A program made the position numbers and the translations under genes. A stretch of 59,957 bases of DNA from positions 1-59,957 of the forward strand of contig WKFI01000013.1 in assembly GCA_014872875.1 (NCBI GenBank). The letters run 5' to 3'. Below the pieces are notes generated by a model. That model searched no databases, was not told the origin of the DNA, and worked only from the letters and a program-made list of their open reading frames with translations. Within the stretch, counting starts at the first letter, position 1. The number at the start of each line of letters is the position of its first letter. The stretch is from Paracoccaceae bacterium. Lineage in GTDB: Bacteria > Pseudomonadota > Alphaproteobacteria > Rhodobacterales > Rhodobacteraceae. Below are positions 16,798 through 27,254 of this stretch, in pieces.

Positions 16798-18717
16798 ATG
16801 AGCAAAGTTATCGGGATCGACCTCGGAACCACCAACTCGTGCGTTGCCATCATGGACGGCTCGCAGCCCCGCGTTATCGAAAACGCCGAGGGCGCACGCA
16901 CCACACCTTCGATCGTGGCCTTCACCGACGATGAACGTCTGGTGGGTCAACCGGCCAAACGTCAGGCCGTTACCAACCCGGACAACACCATCTTCGGCGT
17001 GAAACGCCTGATCGGCCGTCGGTTTGACGATGCCGCCGTTGCCAAGGACAAGAAAATGGTGCCCTTCGCCATCGTCAATGGCGGCAATGGTGATGCGTGG
17101 GTCGAAGCCAAAGGCGAGAAATATTCGCCTTCGCAAATCTCGGCCTTCACCCTGGGCAAGATGAAAGAAACCGCCGAAAGCTATCTGGGTGAGGAAGTCA
17201 CCCAGGCGGTCATCACCGTTCCGGCCTATTTCAACGATGCCCAGCGTCAAGCGACCAAAGACGCCGGCAAAATCGCCGGTCTGGAAGTACTGCGGATCAT
17301 CAACGAGCCGACCGCGGCCGCACTGGCCTATGGTCTGGACAAGGAAGAAACCCAGACCATCGCTGTTTACGACTTGGGTGGTGGTACGTTTGACGTAACC
17401 ATCCTGGAAATCGACGACGGCCTGTTCGAAGTGAAGTCGACCAACGGCGACACCTTCCTGGGTGGCGAAGACTTCGACATGCGCATCGTCAACTACCTGG
17501 CGGATGAGTTCAAAAAGGAAAACGGCGTCGACCTGTCCAAGGACAAGATGGCCCTGCAGCGTCTGAAGGAAGCCGCTGAAAAGGCCAAGATCGAACTGTC
17601 CTCGGCCTCGCAAACCGAAATCAACCAGCCGTTCATCTCGATGGATCCGTCCTCGGGCCAGCCGCTGCACATGGTCATGAAACTGACCCGCGCCAAGCTG
17701 GAACAGCTGGTGAGCGACCTGATCAAATCCTCGCTGAAACCCTGCGCCGCCGCGCTGAAAGACGCCGGCCTGTCCGCAGGCGACGTGGACGAGGTGGTTC
17801 TGGTCGGCGGTATGACCCGTATGCCGAAAGTGGCCGACGAGGTTGCCAAATTCTTTGGTAAAGAGCCGCACAAAGGTGTGAACCCGGATGAAGTCGTTGC
17901 CATGGGCGCCGCCATTCAGGCCGGTGTTCTGCAGGGCGACGTCAAAGACGTGGTTCTGCTGGACGTGACCCCGCTGTCGCTGGGCATCGAAACCCTGGGT
18001 GGCGTGTTCACCCGTCTGATCGACCGCAACACCACGATCCCGACCAAGAAGTCTCAGGTCTTCTCGACCGCCGAAGACAACCAGAACGCCGTGACCATCC
18101 GCGTGTTCCAGGGTGAGCGTGAAATGGCGGCAGACAACAAGATGCTGGGCCAGTTCAATCTGGAAGACATCCCGCCGGCACCTCGCGGCATGCCGCAGAT
18201 CGAGGTGACCTTTGACATTGACGCTAACGGCATCGTTTCGGTTGGCGCCAAGGACAAGGCGACCGGCAAAGAGCAGCAGATCACGATCCAGGCCTCGGGC
18301 GGTCTGTCGGATGACGACATCGAACAGATGGTCAAGGACGCCGAAGAAAACGCCGAAGCGGACAAGGCGCGCAAGGATCTGGTCGAAGCGAAAAACCAGG
18401 CGGAAAGCCTGATCCACTCGACCGAGAAGTCGATGGAAGAGCATTCCGACAAGGTCGATCCGACCACGATCGAAGCCATCGAACTGGCAATTGCCGCGCT
18501 GAAGGACGATCTGGAAAGCGACAAGGCCGATGCCGACAAGATCAAAGCTGGCATCCAGAACGTGACCGAAGCAGCCATGAAGCTGGGCGAAGCGATCTAC
18601 AAGGCGCAAGCCGATGCAGATGACGAAGAGCCAGCTGCTGCAGATGATGCAAACGGACCTGCCGATGACGACATCGTCGATGCCGAGTTCGAGGATCTGG
18701 ATAACGACAAGCGCTAA
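16798..18717 (+). CDS. dnaK: Molecular chaperone DnaK (Hsp70)
   Basis: The 639-residue chaperone opens [36 protein letters not shown] and [12 protein letters not shown] are the other ATPase phosphate and adenosine motifs. The substrate-binding domain begins at about residue 390 ([14 protein letters not shown]), followed by the helical lid and an acidic tail ending [12 protein letters not shown]. Length matches E. coli DnaK (638). It is followed by a terminator and then dnaJ, and preceded by an RpoH-type promoter. Confidence 0.98.
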   Translation: MSKVIGIDLGTTNSCVAIMDGSQPRVIENAEGARTTPSIVAFTDDERLVGQPAKRQAVTNPDNTIFGVKRLIGRRFDDAAVAKDKKMVPFAIVNGGNGDAWVEAKGEKYSPSQISAFTLGKMKETAESYLGEEVTQAVITVPAYFNDAQRQATKDAGKIAGLEVLRIINEPTAAALAYGLDKEETQTIAVYDLGGGTFDVTILEIDDGLFEVKSTNGDTFLGGEDFDMRIVNYLADEFKKENGVDLSKDKMALQRLKEAAEKAKIELSSASQTEINQPFISMDPSSGQPLHMVMKLTRAKLEQLVSDLIKSSLKPCAAALKDAGLSAGDVDEVVLVGGMTRMPKVADEVAKFFGKEPHKGVNPDEVVAMGAAIQAGVLQGDVKDVVLLDVTPLSLGIETLGGVFTRLIDRNTTIPTKKSQVFSTAEDNQNAVTIRVFQGEREMAADNKMLGQFNLEDIPPAPRGMPQIEVTFDIDANGIVSVGAKDKATGKEQQITIQASGGLSDDDIEQMVKDAEENAEADKARKDLVEAKNQAESLIHSTEKSMEEHSDKVDPTTIEAIELAIAALKDDLESDKADADKIKAGIQNVTEAAMKLGEAIYKAQADADDEEPAAADDANGPADDDIVDAEFEDLDNDKR

Positions 18718-18737
18718 GGCGTAAACCGGGCCACGGG

Positions 18738-18771
18738 CGGGCCGGTCCGGATCACGGACCGGCCCGTTTTC
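18738..18771 (+). terminator. Terminator-like hairpin between dnaK and dnaJ
   Basis: A perfect 12-bp GC-rich stem (CGGGCCGGTCCG, 18738-18749, with 18755-18766; loop GATCA) is followed by TTTTCG. It may act as a partial terminator, so that dnaK is made in excess of dnaJ, since dnaJ begins only 23 nt later without an obvious own promoter. Confidence 0.8.
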
Positions 18772-18793
18772 GTTGAGGCAGAAGGATAAACCG

Positions 18794-19936
18794 ATGTCAA
18801 AACGTGACTATTATGATGTGCTCGGCGTGACCAAGGGCGCCTCTGCGGACGAAATCAAAAAAGGCTTCCGTCGCAAAGCGAAGGAACTGCACCCCGACCG
18901 CAACAAGGACAACCCCGACGCCGAAGCGCAATTCAAGGAAGCCAATGAGGCTTACGACGTCCTGAAGGACGAAGAAAAGAAAGCGGCCTATGACCGCTTT
19001 GGTCATGCCGCGTTTGAAAACGGCATGGGTGGTGGGGGCCAACGTCCCGGTGGCGGCTTCGGCAGCGGCGATTTCTCGTCCGCGTTCTCGGACGTGTTCG
19101 ACGACCTGTTCGGCGATATGATGGGTCAGCGCGGCGGCGGACGGCGAGCTGCACGCGGTGCGGATCTGCGTTACAACCTGCGTGTGTCACTGGAAGATGC
19201 CTATTCGGGGCTTCAGAAAACCATCAAGGTGCCAACGGCGGTTGCCTGTTCGTCCTGTGACGGCACCGGCGCCGAAGGCGGCGTAGAGCCGACAACCTGT
19301 CCGACCTGCTCGGGCATGGGCAAGGTGCGCGCGCAGCAGGGCTTCTTTACCGTAGAGCGCACCTGTCCGACCTGTGGTGGATTGGGGCAGGTAATCAAGA
19401 ACCCCTGTAAAGTCTGCCACGGCCAGGGCCGTGTGGAAAAAGACCGCTCGCTGAGCGTGAACATTCCTGCGGGTGTCGAGACCGGAACCCGTATTCGTCT
19501 GGCGGGCGAAGGCGAAGCCGGTATGCGCGGTGGCCCTCCGGGCGACCTGTATATCTTTGTGGAAGTCGAACAGCACAAGCTGTTCGAACGCGACGGGGTG
19601 AGCCTCTATTGCCGTGTGCCGGTCAGCATGGCCAAGGCAGCATTGGGCGGGGCGATCGAAGTACCGACCATCGACGGTGGCCGCGGACGGGTGCAGATCC
19701 CCGAAGGCAGCCAGTCCGGCCGCCAGATGCGCCTGCGTGGCAAAGGCATGCCAGCGCTGCGTGGCGGTGGGATTGGTGACATGTTCATCGAACTTGCCGT
19801 TGAAACCCCCGTCAACCTGACCACGCGCCAGAAAGAAATCCTGCGGGAATTCGAAGAGCTGAGCGAGGACAACAACCCCGAAAGCCAGGGCTTTTTCAAG
19901 TCGGTAAAGGGGTTCTGGGACTCGATGAAGGGCTGA
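18794..19936 (+). CDS. dnaJ: Co-chaperone DnaJ (Hsp40)
   Basis: This 380-residue type I Hsp40 stimulates DnaK. It has the J domain (about 1-70) with HPD in ELHPDRNK, a Gly/Phe-rich linker (about 78-125), and a zinc-binding domain with four CxxCxGxG repeats ([32 protein letters not shown]). A C-terminal substrate-binding region follows. GAAGGA lies upstream of the ATG at 18794; a longer in-frame start at 18773 would lie in the terminator tail and is not preferred. Confidence 0.97.
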   Translation: MSKRDYYDVLGVTKGASADEIKKGFRRKAKELHPDRNKDNPDAEAQFKEANEAYDVLKDEEKKAAYDRFGHAAFENGMGGGGQRPGGGFGSGDFSSAFSDVFDDLFGDMMGQRGGGRRAARGADLRYNLRVSLEDAYSGLQKTIKVPTAVACSSCDGTGAEGGVEPTTCPTCSGMGKVRAQQGFFTVERTCPTCGGLGQVIKNPCKVCHGQGRVEKDRSLSVNIPAGVETGTRIRLAGEGEAGMRGGPPGDLYIFVEVEQHKLFERDGVSLYCRVPVSMAKAALGGAIEVPTIDGGRGRVQIPEGSQSGRQMRLRGKGMPALRGGGIGDMFIELAVETPVNLTTRQKEILREFEELSEDNNPESQGFFKSVKGFWDSMKG

Positions 19937-19941
19937 CAGAA

Positions 19942-19970
19942 GAAAGCGGCGAGGTACTCCCGCCGCTTTC
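19942..19970 (+). terminator. Hairpin after dnaJ
   Basis: A perfect 10-bp stem GAAAGCGGCG (19942-19951) with CGCCGCTTTC (19961-19970) follows the dnaJ stop by 6 nt. No run of T follows, so it is either a weak terminator or a 3'-end-protecting hairpin. Confidence 0.5.
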
Positions 19971-20069
19971 CACCGCGCTTTGCGCGACCTAAAGCGTTGG
20001 GCCGGGCAGCGCTGCGCGCTGCAGCTGCGCATTAACCTAATTTTTACCATCGCTCTGCAACGTTCTGGT

Positions 20070-20834
20070 ATGAGCAAATCCGGCGCCTTTCAGGACATGA
20101 CACTGCCGCTGTTTCCCGACAGTGACGAGGCCGCCCCAACCCCTTTGCCCGGGGGTGCTTTGCCGTCGTACATCCGCGATCATCGGGCCCGGCTCCGGGA
20201 ACGCTTCATAACCGGGGGTGCCAACGCCCTGCCGGATTACGAGATGCTGGAACTGCTCCTGTTCCGATCGATCCCCCGCAAGGACGTTAAGCCACTTGCC
20301 CGGGCCCTGTTGGATCGTTTTGGCGATTTCGCACGAGTACTTTCAGCCTCACCCGAGCAGCTGGGCCTTGTCAAAGGTGTCGGGGACGCGGTGATAACGG
20401 ACCTCAAGATCATCGAGGCTGCCAGCCACAGAATGGCGCGCTCCAAGATCATGCAGCGACACGTCATTTCCAGCTGGGATGCCGTGCTGGACTACTGCCA
20501 CACCACCATGTCGCATCGCGAGACCGAGCAATTCCGAGTTCTGTTTCTGGACCCCAAAAACACTCTCATCGCGGATGAAGAACAGGCCAAGGGTACGGTC
20601 GATCATGTTCCTGTCTATCCAAGAGAAGTCGCCAAGCGAGCCTTGGAATTGAATGCCACTGCGCTGATCCTGGTACACAATCACCCATCGGGGGATCCGA
20701 CCCCATCCGAATCTGACATCGTCATGACGGACCAGATTCTGCAGGCCTGTTCGGCCTTGGGGATTACGCTGCATGACCATCTGATCATTGGCAAATCCAC
20801 GGAATTGAGTTTCAGGACGGAAGGATATCTCTGA
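20070..20834 (+). CDS. radC: RadC-family JAB1/MPN-domain protein
   Basis: A 254-residue protein with an N-terminal helix-hairpin-helix-like region (QLGLVKGVGDAV) and a C-terminal JAB metalloprotease-like domain. The RadC signature HNHPSGDPTPSESD carries the two zinc His residues and the Asp. The real biochemical role of RadC is unsettled; the old link to DNA repair is weak. The ATG at 20070 is chosen; the in-frame extension to 19980 reads through non-conserved sequence. It is convergent with the OmpA-fusion gene. Confidence 0.9.
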   Translation: MSKSGAFQDMTLPLFPDSDEAAPTPLPGGALPSYIRDHRARLRERFITGGANALPDYEMLELLLFRSIPRKDVKPLARALLDRFGDFARVLSASPEQLGLVKGVGDAVITDLKIIEAASHRMARSKIMQRHVISSWDAVLDYCHTTMSHRETEQFRVLFLDPKNTLIADEEQAKGTVDHVPVYPREVAKRALELNATALILVHNHPSGDPTPSESDIVMTDQILQACSALGITLHDHLIIGKSTELSFRTEGYL

Positions 20835-20849
20835 ACCGGAAAGCCGCCG

Positions 20850-22412
20850 TTATCGCACCCAGACCTCGACACGGCGATTGACTTTGCGACCCCAGGCACT
20901 GTCGTCGCAGGCCATGGGCAGAGCTTCGCCGAAAGCAGCAACGTCAATCTCAACCCGATCAAGATCCAAGGTCTCAGCTGCTGACAGTACCGACTCCCGC
21001 ACCGCTTGCGCCCGTTTCATGGCAATGTTTCGATTGGCCGAGGCCGCGCCTTCCCCATCAGAAAACCCCACAAACAGCAGCTTGCGTGTGTCATAGGTTC
21101 CAACCTCCAGCGCCCGGGCAAGCTGGGCGATGTTGGCACGCGACTGAGCGTCGGGCCGAGTGGACCCGGTTTCAAACCGAAATGAGGTCGTCAATCGCTT
21201 CATCGGCTTCAATCTGGCTATCATCTGCTGCAAGCTTTCCAGATCAACTTCCGGACCTGCCGCCTGAATGGCATTTGCAAAGCGTTCCCCTTGGGCGTTG
21301 ATGCTGATTTGTTCCGGCGATTGGTCAACAAAGCCTGCACGACGGATCACCACCTGGGCTGCCGGGCTTTGTGCATAGGCCAAAAAATCACGAGCCAGCT
21401 GCGGCAATCGTCGTGCCGGAAGATACAGGAACATCGGTGAGGTCAGCGGATAATCCTCGGTTTTGATGCTGCGACGACTGGCGTTCAATTGATACCCACA
21501 GGTACCGGTTAACGTCAGGGTCTGTGCGTTTCCGGTCTCTGCATAGCTCGCTATACCGATCGCGAATGGGTCGGTCGTTACCGCCCTAGCCATAGTGCTG
21601 CTACGATCATGACGCTGAATATCTGCGGCAAAAGATACTGCAACCGGTTGCAGCAACCTGTCCTCGACGGCCTGACTCAGCCCGGATCCTTCAGCAGGCA
21701 AGTGCAAAGCGATTGGTGCATCTGGCCCACCCAGATCCATCCAGTTGGTGATTTGGCCAGAAAAAACCCGAGCCAACTCGGTCACCGAAATAGCACGGAC
21801 GGGATTGCTGGGTGCCACCACCGGAACCATGGCATCCAGTGCCAGAACACGGCTGCGTTTGCGCCCCGTCATGTCACCCATACCGGCTTCGTAAGCACGG
21901 GTTCTTTCATCCGGACGAATTTCACGCAGCGCCATCACCACATCCGCTTCATTTGCCAGCAGGTCGGCAAAACCTTCATCTGTGGTCGTCACCCGAAAGG
22001 CGAATCGTCCGACTGTTGTTCGATCGTCCGGGCGTTGCAGGACATAATCGAAATGCGATGGATCCAGGTTGGAGCGGTTGGTCTTCAGCCCCTGACGCAG
22101 CGCGAAGCCTTCAATCAATGCAGGCAGCAGAACTTCGGCCATGGCCGAAGACCCGGACAGGGCAAGTTCAGCCACGAATTCCGACAGGTTCGGACATCCC
22201 GGCCCATCACACAGCACTCCGGAGCCATCCACTGTCAGCTCACCATACTTGGTGTCGACGCGATAGAACTCCCCATCGAACCCAAGAAGCGTGCCCGAGA
22301 TTTCGACCGCGCCATCCGGTGATGTCAGGGTCACATCCTGCGCGCGAACGGCGAAAGGGGTGAATACAGAAAGAAAGAGTGCGGCGAAAACCGCCGCACG
22401 TCGCCAAGCCAT
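20850..22412 (-). CDS. Periplasmic substrate-binding-like domain fused to OmpA C-terminal domain
   Basis: A 520-residue exported protein with signal peptide about 1-24. After a short N-terminal beta region, residues about 85-370 resemble PstS-type phosphate-binding proteins (LALSGSSAMAEVLLPAL, VFSGQITNWMDLGG, YLPARRLPQLARDFLAY). Residues about 400-520 are an OmpA-like peptidoglycan-binding domain (SFRFETGSTRPDAQS, LLFVGFSDGEG, NRNIAMKRAQAVR). The fusion would tether an anion-binding module to the cell wall. It follows, by 25 nt, the one-pass membrane protein gene. No transport genes adjoin it, so signalling or scavenging is as likely as transport. Function unknown. Confidence 0.8.
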   Translation of the reverse strand: MAWRRAAVFAALFLSVFTPFAVRAQDVTLTSPDGAVEISGTLLGFDGEFYRVDTKYGELTVDGSGVLCDGPGCPNLSEFVAELALSGSSAMAEVLLPALIEGFALRQGLKTNRSNLDPSHFDYVLQRPDDRTTVGRFAFRVTTTDEGFADLLANEADVVMALREIRPDERTRAYEAGMGDMTGRKRSRVLALDAMVPVVAPSNPVRAISVTELARVFSGQITNWMDLGGPDAPIALHLPAEGSGLSQAVEDRLLQPVAVSFAADIQRHDRSSTMARAVTTDPFAIGIASYAETGNAQTLTLTGTCGYQLNASRRSIKTEDYPLTSPMFLYLPARRLPQLARDFLAYAQSPAAQVVIRRAGFVDQSPEQISINAQGERFANAIQAAGPEVDLESLQQMIARLKPMKRLTTSFRFETGSTRPDAQSRANIAQLARALEVGTYDTRKLLFVGFSDGEGAASANRNIAMKRAQAVRESVLSAAETLDLDRVEIDVAAFGEALPMACDDSAWGRKVNRRVEVWVR

Positions 22413-22437
22413 GTTGAAATCCCTGATGAACTGCGGA

Positions 22438-23412
22438 TCATTTTGCCGCGATTTTCAGGTCATCCAACAGATTATTCAACACCAGAAAGTCACCTGTGGC
22501 TGCACAATTTGGCACAGACAAGGTCATGTCACGCGTTCGCAAGGGCTGACCGTCACGCAATTCGAGCGATTGGGCCGAAACATCTCGTCCGCAGTTTTCA
22601 AGCGTTACCTCCGCCTCGACGCTCAACTGGATAGAGCCGCTGCTCCCAATCCCTGCCCGCGGGAAGCTGTAGATCTCGGCCATGCTGGGGTTCAGGCCCC
22701 GTGGCTCGCCTAATCGGACGACAGAGCTTCCGGTCCGATTGGAAGCTTGATCCATACCTGACCAGACATGGCCCGTCTCACCATAGCTCGCCCCAAATTC
22801 ACGGGCGTGAATTTCAAACCCCGCTTTGCCGCTCCATTGCACCACGACACGATCGTGGGCGTGCAGATCAGGAACAAGCGTTGTCGCGACCAGATCCTTG
22901 CCCGTGGCAAAATCAACAATGAACACCGCACGTTCAGCCAACGCCGGGATTACAGCAGTCATGGTCCCGTTTTCGTCGGTTGACGTGGTAAACATCATAC
23001 CTGAGTGATGAACCGTCACGCGCTCATTGGCTTGACACGGTGCCTGAACATGAAGCTGCACTTGCGCGTCGTTCACGGGCACTGCGACAATGTGCTGATC
23101 ACACCCCAGTCGCGGGGTATCAGGGTCCTTGGGCGTTTCCGGCAGGTCACGCACTTCTTCTGACGTTTCGCTTTCACCCAAACCGGACTGTGCCGAAGTC
23201 AGCGTAATCTGATCAATCTGCAGTGGAGCGTCATCCGCGATCGAAGACACCGTTTGAGACCGCGCTTCTGACTGAAACTGGATTTGCGTCTGCGCCGTCT
23301 CAGGCTTTGTCACGTATCGTGAAGGAGTAACGGTGTTTTGCATGATGAAGCCGATCCCCAACGCACAGGTCGCTGTTCCACCGATCATCATAACCAGACG
23401 CTTGTTAAGCAT
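22438..23412 (-). CDS. Membrane-anchored periplasmic protein of unknown function
   Basis: A 324-residue protein with one N-terminal hydrophobic segment (about residues 7-24) and a long low-complexity, Gln/Thr/Ser-rich linker up to about residue 95. A C-terminal beta-rich domain contains five cysteines. The ATG at 23412 has GGAGGG upstream. It lies after secA, separated by a terminator, and shares a transcript with the downstream OmpA fusion. Homologues beside secA have been labelled translocase, probably by position; nothing in the sequence resembles a translocase. I do not recognise a known domain. Confidence 0.7.
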   Translation of the reverse strand: MLNKRLVMMIGGTATCALGIGFIMQNTVTPSRYVTKPETAQTQIQFQSEARSQTVSSIADDAPLQIDQITLTSAQSGLGESETSEEVRDLPETPKDPDTPRLGCDQHIVAVPVNDAQVQLHVQAPCQANERVTVHHSGMMFTTSTDENGTMTAVIPALAERAVFIVDFATGKDLVATTLVPDLHAHDRVVVQWSGKAGFEIHAREFGASYGETGHVWSGMDQASNRTGSSVVRLGEPRGLNPSMAEIYSFPRAGIGSSGSIQLSVEAEVTLENCGRDVSAQSLELRDGQPLRTRDMTLSVPNCAATGDFLVLNNLLDDLKIAAK

Positions 23413-23446
23413 GACACCCTCCACTCACCACTGGGTCAGAGGGAGA

Positions 23447-23482
23447 ATGAAAAACAAAGGCGGCCAGTTTGTGGCCGCCTTG
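23447..23482 (-). terminator. Intrinsic terminator after secA
   Basis: The 10-bp stem AAGGCGGCCA/TGGCCGCCTT (23457-23466 and 23472-23481) is followed on the minus strand by TTTGTTTTTC. It ends the secA transcript and separates it from the next leftward gene. Confidence 0.88.
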
Positions 23483-23519
23483 GGGACTCATTCAGGCAAT
23501 TGCGTTGCTTTCAAGCAGG

Positions 23520-26225
23520 TCAGGACATCTTACCGTGGCAGTGCTTGAATTTCTTACCGCTACCACAGGGACATTTATCGTTACGCCCCGGGTTGCCCCA
23601 GGTGGATGGATCATCTTCCACAAAGCCTTCGATTGCGCCCTCGGGTGCGATGCCGGCCGCCTCGCGCGCCTGCGCACGAGCAGCGTCCTGAATGGCCTGC
23701 TGCTGTTGCGCAATCTGCATCATCATCTGCTGACGTTCTTCGTCTGTAAGCGGACGCACCATGGCCAGTTGCTGGGTCACCGTCTCCCGCAGACCGTCCA
23801 ACATTCCTTCGAACAGCTGGAAGGCTTCGTTCTTGTATTCGTTCAGCGGATCGCGCTGTGCATAACCGCGGAAACCAACGACCGAGCGCAGATGTTCCAG
23901 TGTCAGAAGATGTTCCCGCCATTTGGTATCGATAGTTTGCAGAAGCAACTGCTTTTCGATGTTGCGAAGGTTTTCAGGTCCGAAATCAACCGCCTTCTTG
24001 GCCATCAGCTCGTCTGAGGCCTTGACCAGACGTTCGCGGATCTCTTCGTCGTCTACACCTTCTTCCGCGGCCCATTCCATCACCGGGACATCAACACCCA
24101 GCTTTTCAATGACCTGAGCATAAAGCCCTTCGGTATCCCATTGGTCGGCATAGGTCTTGGGTGGCATGTAGTGATCCAGAAGATCGTCGATCACCTCGTA
24201 CCGCATGTCGGACACGATTTCCGACAGGTCCTCGGCAGCCATGATATCCAGACGCTGACCAAAGATGACCTTGCGTTGATCGTTCATGACGTCATCGAAC
24301 TTCAACACGTTCTTGCGCATGTCAAAGTTGCGGCCTTCAACCTTGGCCTGGGCGCGTTCCAACGATTTGTTGACCCAAGGGTGAACGATGGCTTCGCCAT
24401 CTTTCAGACCCAGCGTCTTGAGCACCTTGTCCAACCGATCCGAACCAAAAATTCGCATCAGATCGTCTTCGAGCGACAGGAAGAACGCAGTGCGGCCCGG
24501 GTCCCCTTGACGACCCGAACGGCCGCGCAGCTGGTTGTCGATGCGGCGGCTTTCATGCCGTTCCGAACCCAGAACAAACAGACCGCCCGCGTCCAGGACC
24601 TTCTGCTTTTCCTCCGCATGCTTGGCTTCTTCGGCCTCGCGCAGAGCCGACGGGTCGGCTTCGGGGTTTTCGGCAAGCGCTGCCAGCACCTTCATCTCGA
24701 CATTGCCGCCAAGCTGAATATCAGTCCCGCGACCGGCCATGTTGGTTGCAATGGTCACCGCGCCCAGACGGCCTGCATCGGCAACGATCTGAGCTTCCTG
24801 TTCGTGGTGGCGGGCGTTCAGTACGTTGTGTTTGACCCCGGCTTTGGTCAGCATCTGGCTGAGCAATTCCGACTTTTCGATCGAGGTTGTCCCAACCAGA
24901 ACCGGCTGGCCTTTTTCATACGCACCTTTGACCTCGTCGATCATGGCCTGGTACTTCTCCAAGGCCGTGCGGTACACCTGATCGTCTTCGTCGATCCGCG
25001 CGATCCCGCGGTTGGTCGGCACTTCGACGACACCCAAGCCATAGATCTCGGCGAATTCTTCTGCTTCGGTCGCCGCCGTACCGGTCATGCCGGCCAGTTT
25101 TTCATACAGGCGGAAGAAGTTCTGATAGGTCACCGAAGCCAGCGTGACGTTTTCCGGCTGGATCTGAACGCCTTCTTTTGCTTCGATTGCCTGATGCAGA
25201 CCTTCGGACAGGCGGCGTCCTTCCATGATGCGGCCGGTAAATTCGTCGATCAGCATCACTTGGTTGTCGCGGACGATGTAATCCTTGTCTTTCTGAAAGA
25301 TCTTGTGCGCGCGCAGACCCTGGTTCACGTGGTGCACAACCGAAGTGCTTTCCGGGTCATACAGAGAAGCGCCTTCCTCCAGCAGACCCCGCGCGATCAG
25401 CTGTTGTTCCAGGAATTCGTTGCCACCGTCGGTGAACGTCACGTTCCGGGTCTTTTCATCCAGTTCATAGTGCTCGTCGGTCAGGCTCGGGATCACCTGA
25501 TCAATGCTGACATACAGCTCTGACCGATCATCTGACGGACCCGAAATGATCAGGGGGGTACGTGCTTCGTCGATCAGAATGCTGTCCACCTCGTCCACGA
25601 TGGCGAAATAGTGGTGCTTCTGAAACAGGTCCTTCAGCTCGGACTTCATGTTGTCGCGCAGGTAGTCAAAACCGAATTCGCTGTTGGTGCCATAGACCAC
25701 ATCGGACTGGTACGCCTTCAGTTTGTTCTCCGGCCCCATGCCCGACCAGATCACACTGCAGGACATACCCAGCAGGTTGAACACCTTGCCCATCCATTCG
25801 CTGTCGCGTTTGGCCAGATATTCGTTGACGGTGACCACGTGCACGCCCTTGCCCACAAGTGCGTTCAGATAGGCCGGGAAGGTCGCGACCAGCGTCTTGC
25901 CCTCACCCGTCTTCATTTCCGAGATATTGCCCTGGTGCAGGAACAGCCCACCCATCAACTGCACGTCAAAGGCGCGCAAACCCAAAGCACGCTTGGCGGC
26001 TTCACGGCAGTTGGCAAAAGCTTCGACCAGCAGATCATCCAGCGGAGTTCCGTCCTGCGCCCGCTGACGCAGTTCGGCGGTCTTTTCCTGTAGCTGTTCA
26101 TCGGTGAGTTTTTCGAACTCGGGCTCCAGCGCGTTGATCTTTTCGATCAGGGGGCGGGTCGCCTTGATCTTGCGGTCATTCGGTGTGCCAAACACCTTTT
26201 TGGCGAGAGTTCCGATACCCAGCAT
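23520..26225 (-). CDS. secA: Preprotein translocase ATPase SecA
   Basis: The 901-residue motor drives Sec-dependent export. Walker A MKTGEGKT is near residues 103-110, and [13 protein letters not shown] near 208-220 is the DEAD-like motif. [11 protein letters not shown] is in the second nucleotide-binding domain. The C-terminal zinc finger [14 protein letters not shown] binds SecB/phospholipid. The ATG at 26225 ([10 protein letters not shown]) is the usual start; the frame is open further upstream but has no family similarity. It diverges from the PpiC gene over 175 nt. Confidence 0.98.
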   Translation of the reverse strand: MLGIGTLAKKVFGTPNDRKIKATRPLIEKINALEPEFEKLTDEQLQEKTAELRQRAQDGTPLDDLLVEAFANCREAAKRALGLRAFDVQLMGGLFLHQGNISEMKTGEGKTLVATFPAYLNALVGKGVHVVTVNEYLAKRDSEWMGKVFNLLGMSCSVIWSGMGPENKLKAYQSDVVYGTNSEFGFDYLRDNMKSELKDLFQKHHYFAIVDEVDSILIDEARTPLIISGPSDDRSELYVSIDQVIPSLTDEHYELDEKTRNVTFTDGGNEFLEQQLIARGLLEEGASLYDPESTSVVHHVNQGLRAHKIFQKDKDYIVRDNQVMLIDEFTGRIMEGRRLSEGLHQAIEAKEGVQIQPENVTLASVTYQNFFRLYEKLAGMTGTAATEAEEFAEIYGLGVVEVPTNRGIARIDEDDQVYRTALEKYQAMIDEVKGAYEKGQPVLVGTTSIEKSELLSQMLTKAGVKHNVLNARHHEQEAQIVADAGRLGAVTIATNMAGRGTDIQLGGNVEMKVLAALAENPEADPSALREAEEAKHAEEKQKVLDAGGLFVLGSERHESRRIDNQLRGRSGRQGDPGRTAFFLSLEDDLMRIFGSDRLDKVLKTLGLKDGEAIVHPWVNKSLERAQAKVEGRNFDMRKNVLKFDDVMNDQRKVIFGQRLDIMAAEDLSEIVSDMRYEVIDDLLDHYMPPKTYADQWDTEGLYAQVIEKLGVDVPVMEWAAEEGVDDEEIRERLVKASDELMAKKAVDFGPENLRNIEKQLLLQTIDTKWREHLLTLEHLRSVVGFRGYAQRDPLNEYKNEAFQLFEGMLDGLRETVTQQLAMVRPLTDEERQQMMMQIAQQQQAIQDAARAQAREAAGIAPEGAIEGFVEDDPSTWGNPGRNDKCPCGSGKKFKHCHGKMS

Positions 26226-26400
26226 GTTTACTCCAAAGGATCTAATCCAGTGCCATAATTTCGCAGGCTTGCCCGGCTCGCCCGCAACCCATAGATACGG
26301 GGGGTAAGTCGGTCCTGCACAAGGCCTCAAGGCGATGTAAGGGGCAGGTCAAACAGTGTCAACGCCGGGTCCTGCCACGGCATCCGAATAGGAAGATTCT

Positions 26401-27252
26401 ATGCGCAAAGGTCTCACTTTTCTGCCATCTATCACGTTGGCGGCTGCTCTCACACTGCCTTCCCTAGTGTCAGCCGAACCGCACGCCGAAAGCGTTGTCG
26501 CGACCGTGAATGGCGAAGACATCACTTTGGGACACCTCGTGCTGGCCTATGACCGCCTGCCACAGCAATACAAACAGTTGGAACCGGAAGTCTTGTTTGA
26601 TGCCCTGCTGGATCAGCTCATACAGCAGACCGCACTGCAGCAATCGGTCAACGGCGGAACCCCACACCATGTAGAACTTGCGCTTCAAAACGAATTGCGA
26701 TCCCTGATGGCAGGCGAAGCCATCGAAAAAGTGATGCAGGACGCAGCCTCCGACGCGGACATCCAGGCCGCCTATGACACGCGCTATGCTGACGGGTTCG
26801 GTGGAAATGAATTCAACGCTTCTCACATTCTCGTAGAAAGCCGTGAAGAGGCGGACGCCATCAAAGCAGAGCTGGATGGTGGCGCGGACTTTTCCGAAAC
26901 AGCCAAGGCCAAGTCCACCGGCCCTTCCGGCCCCGGTGGTGGGTCGCTGGGATGGTTCGGCGAAGGGCGTATGGTGCCCGAATTCGAAGAAGCTGTGAAA
27001 GGTCTGGAGATCGGCCAGATTTCAGACCCGGTACAGACCCAGTTCGGGTGGCACCTGATTATTCTGAATGACAAGCGCAAGCAAAGCGCGCCCTTGTTGG
27101 ATGAAGTTCGAGACGAGATTACCACCGAACTGCAAAGCCAGGCTGTGGAACAGCGCGTGAACGAATTGGTGGACGCCGCGAATATCGAACGGCCAGCCGT
27201 TAGCGGGCTGACCCCTGACATGTTGCAGAGCCTTGAACTGGTGAGGAAGTAA
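26401..27252 (+). CDS. Periplasmic peptidyl-prolyl isomerase, parvulin (PpiC) type
   Basis: A 283-residue exported foldase: signal peptide about 1-25 (ends LVSA), a SurA/PrsA-like helical N-domain, then a parvulin domain (about residues 137-228). The parvulin domain is recognised by ASHILVESREEADAI, GGSLGWFGEGRMVPEFEEA and FGWHLIIL. It probably assists envelope protein folding after Sec export; its divergent position opposite secA fits. It lies 2 nt before argJ, so transcription continues into arginine synthesis. Confidence 0.9.
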   Translation: MRKGLTFLPSITLAAALTLPSLVSAEPHAESVVATVNGEDITLGHLVLAYDRLPQQYKQLEPEVLFDALLDQLIQQTALQQSVNGGTPHHVELALQNELRSLMAGEAIEKVMQDAASDADIQAAYDTRYADGFGGNEFNASHILVESREEADAIKAELDGGADFSETAKAKSTGPSGPGGGSLGWFGEGRMVPEFEEAVKGLEIGQISDPVQTQFGWHLIILNDKRKQSAPLLDEVRDEITTELQSQAVEQRVNELVDAANIERPAVSGLTPDMLQSLELVRK

Positions 27253-27254
27253 CC

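Noticed and set aside
16792-18609. A 605-codon open frame antisense to dnaK
   Set aside because: It mirrors the codon structure of dnaK, a high-GC gene, and has no ribosome site or recognisable domain; its protein is a low-complexity mix typical of antisense frames.
19942-19970. Calling the dnaJ 3' hairpin a firm terminator
   Set aside because: There is no run of T after the stem, so it is listed with low confidence only.
24141-25523. A 460-codon frame antisense to secA
   Set aside because: It is a shadow of secA without start signals or domains.
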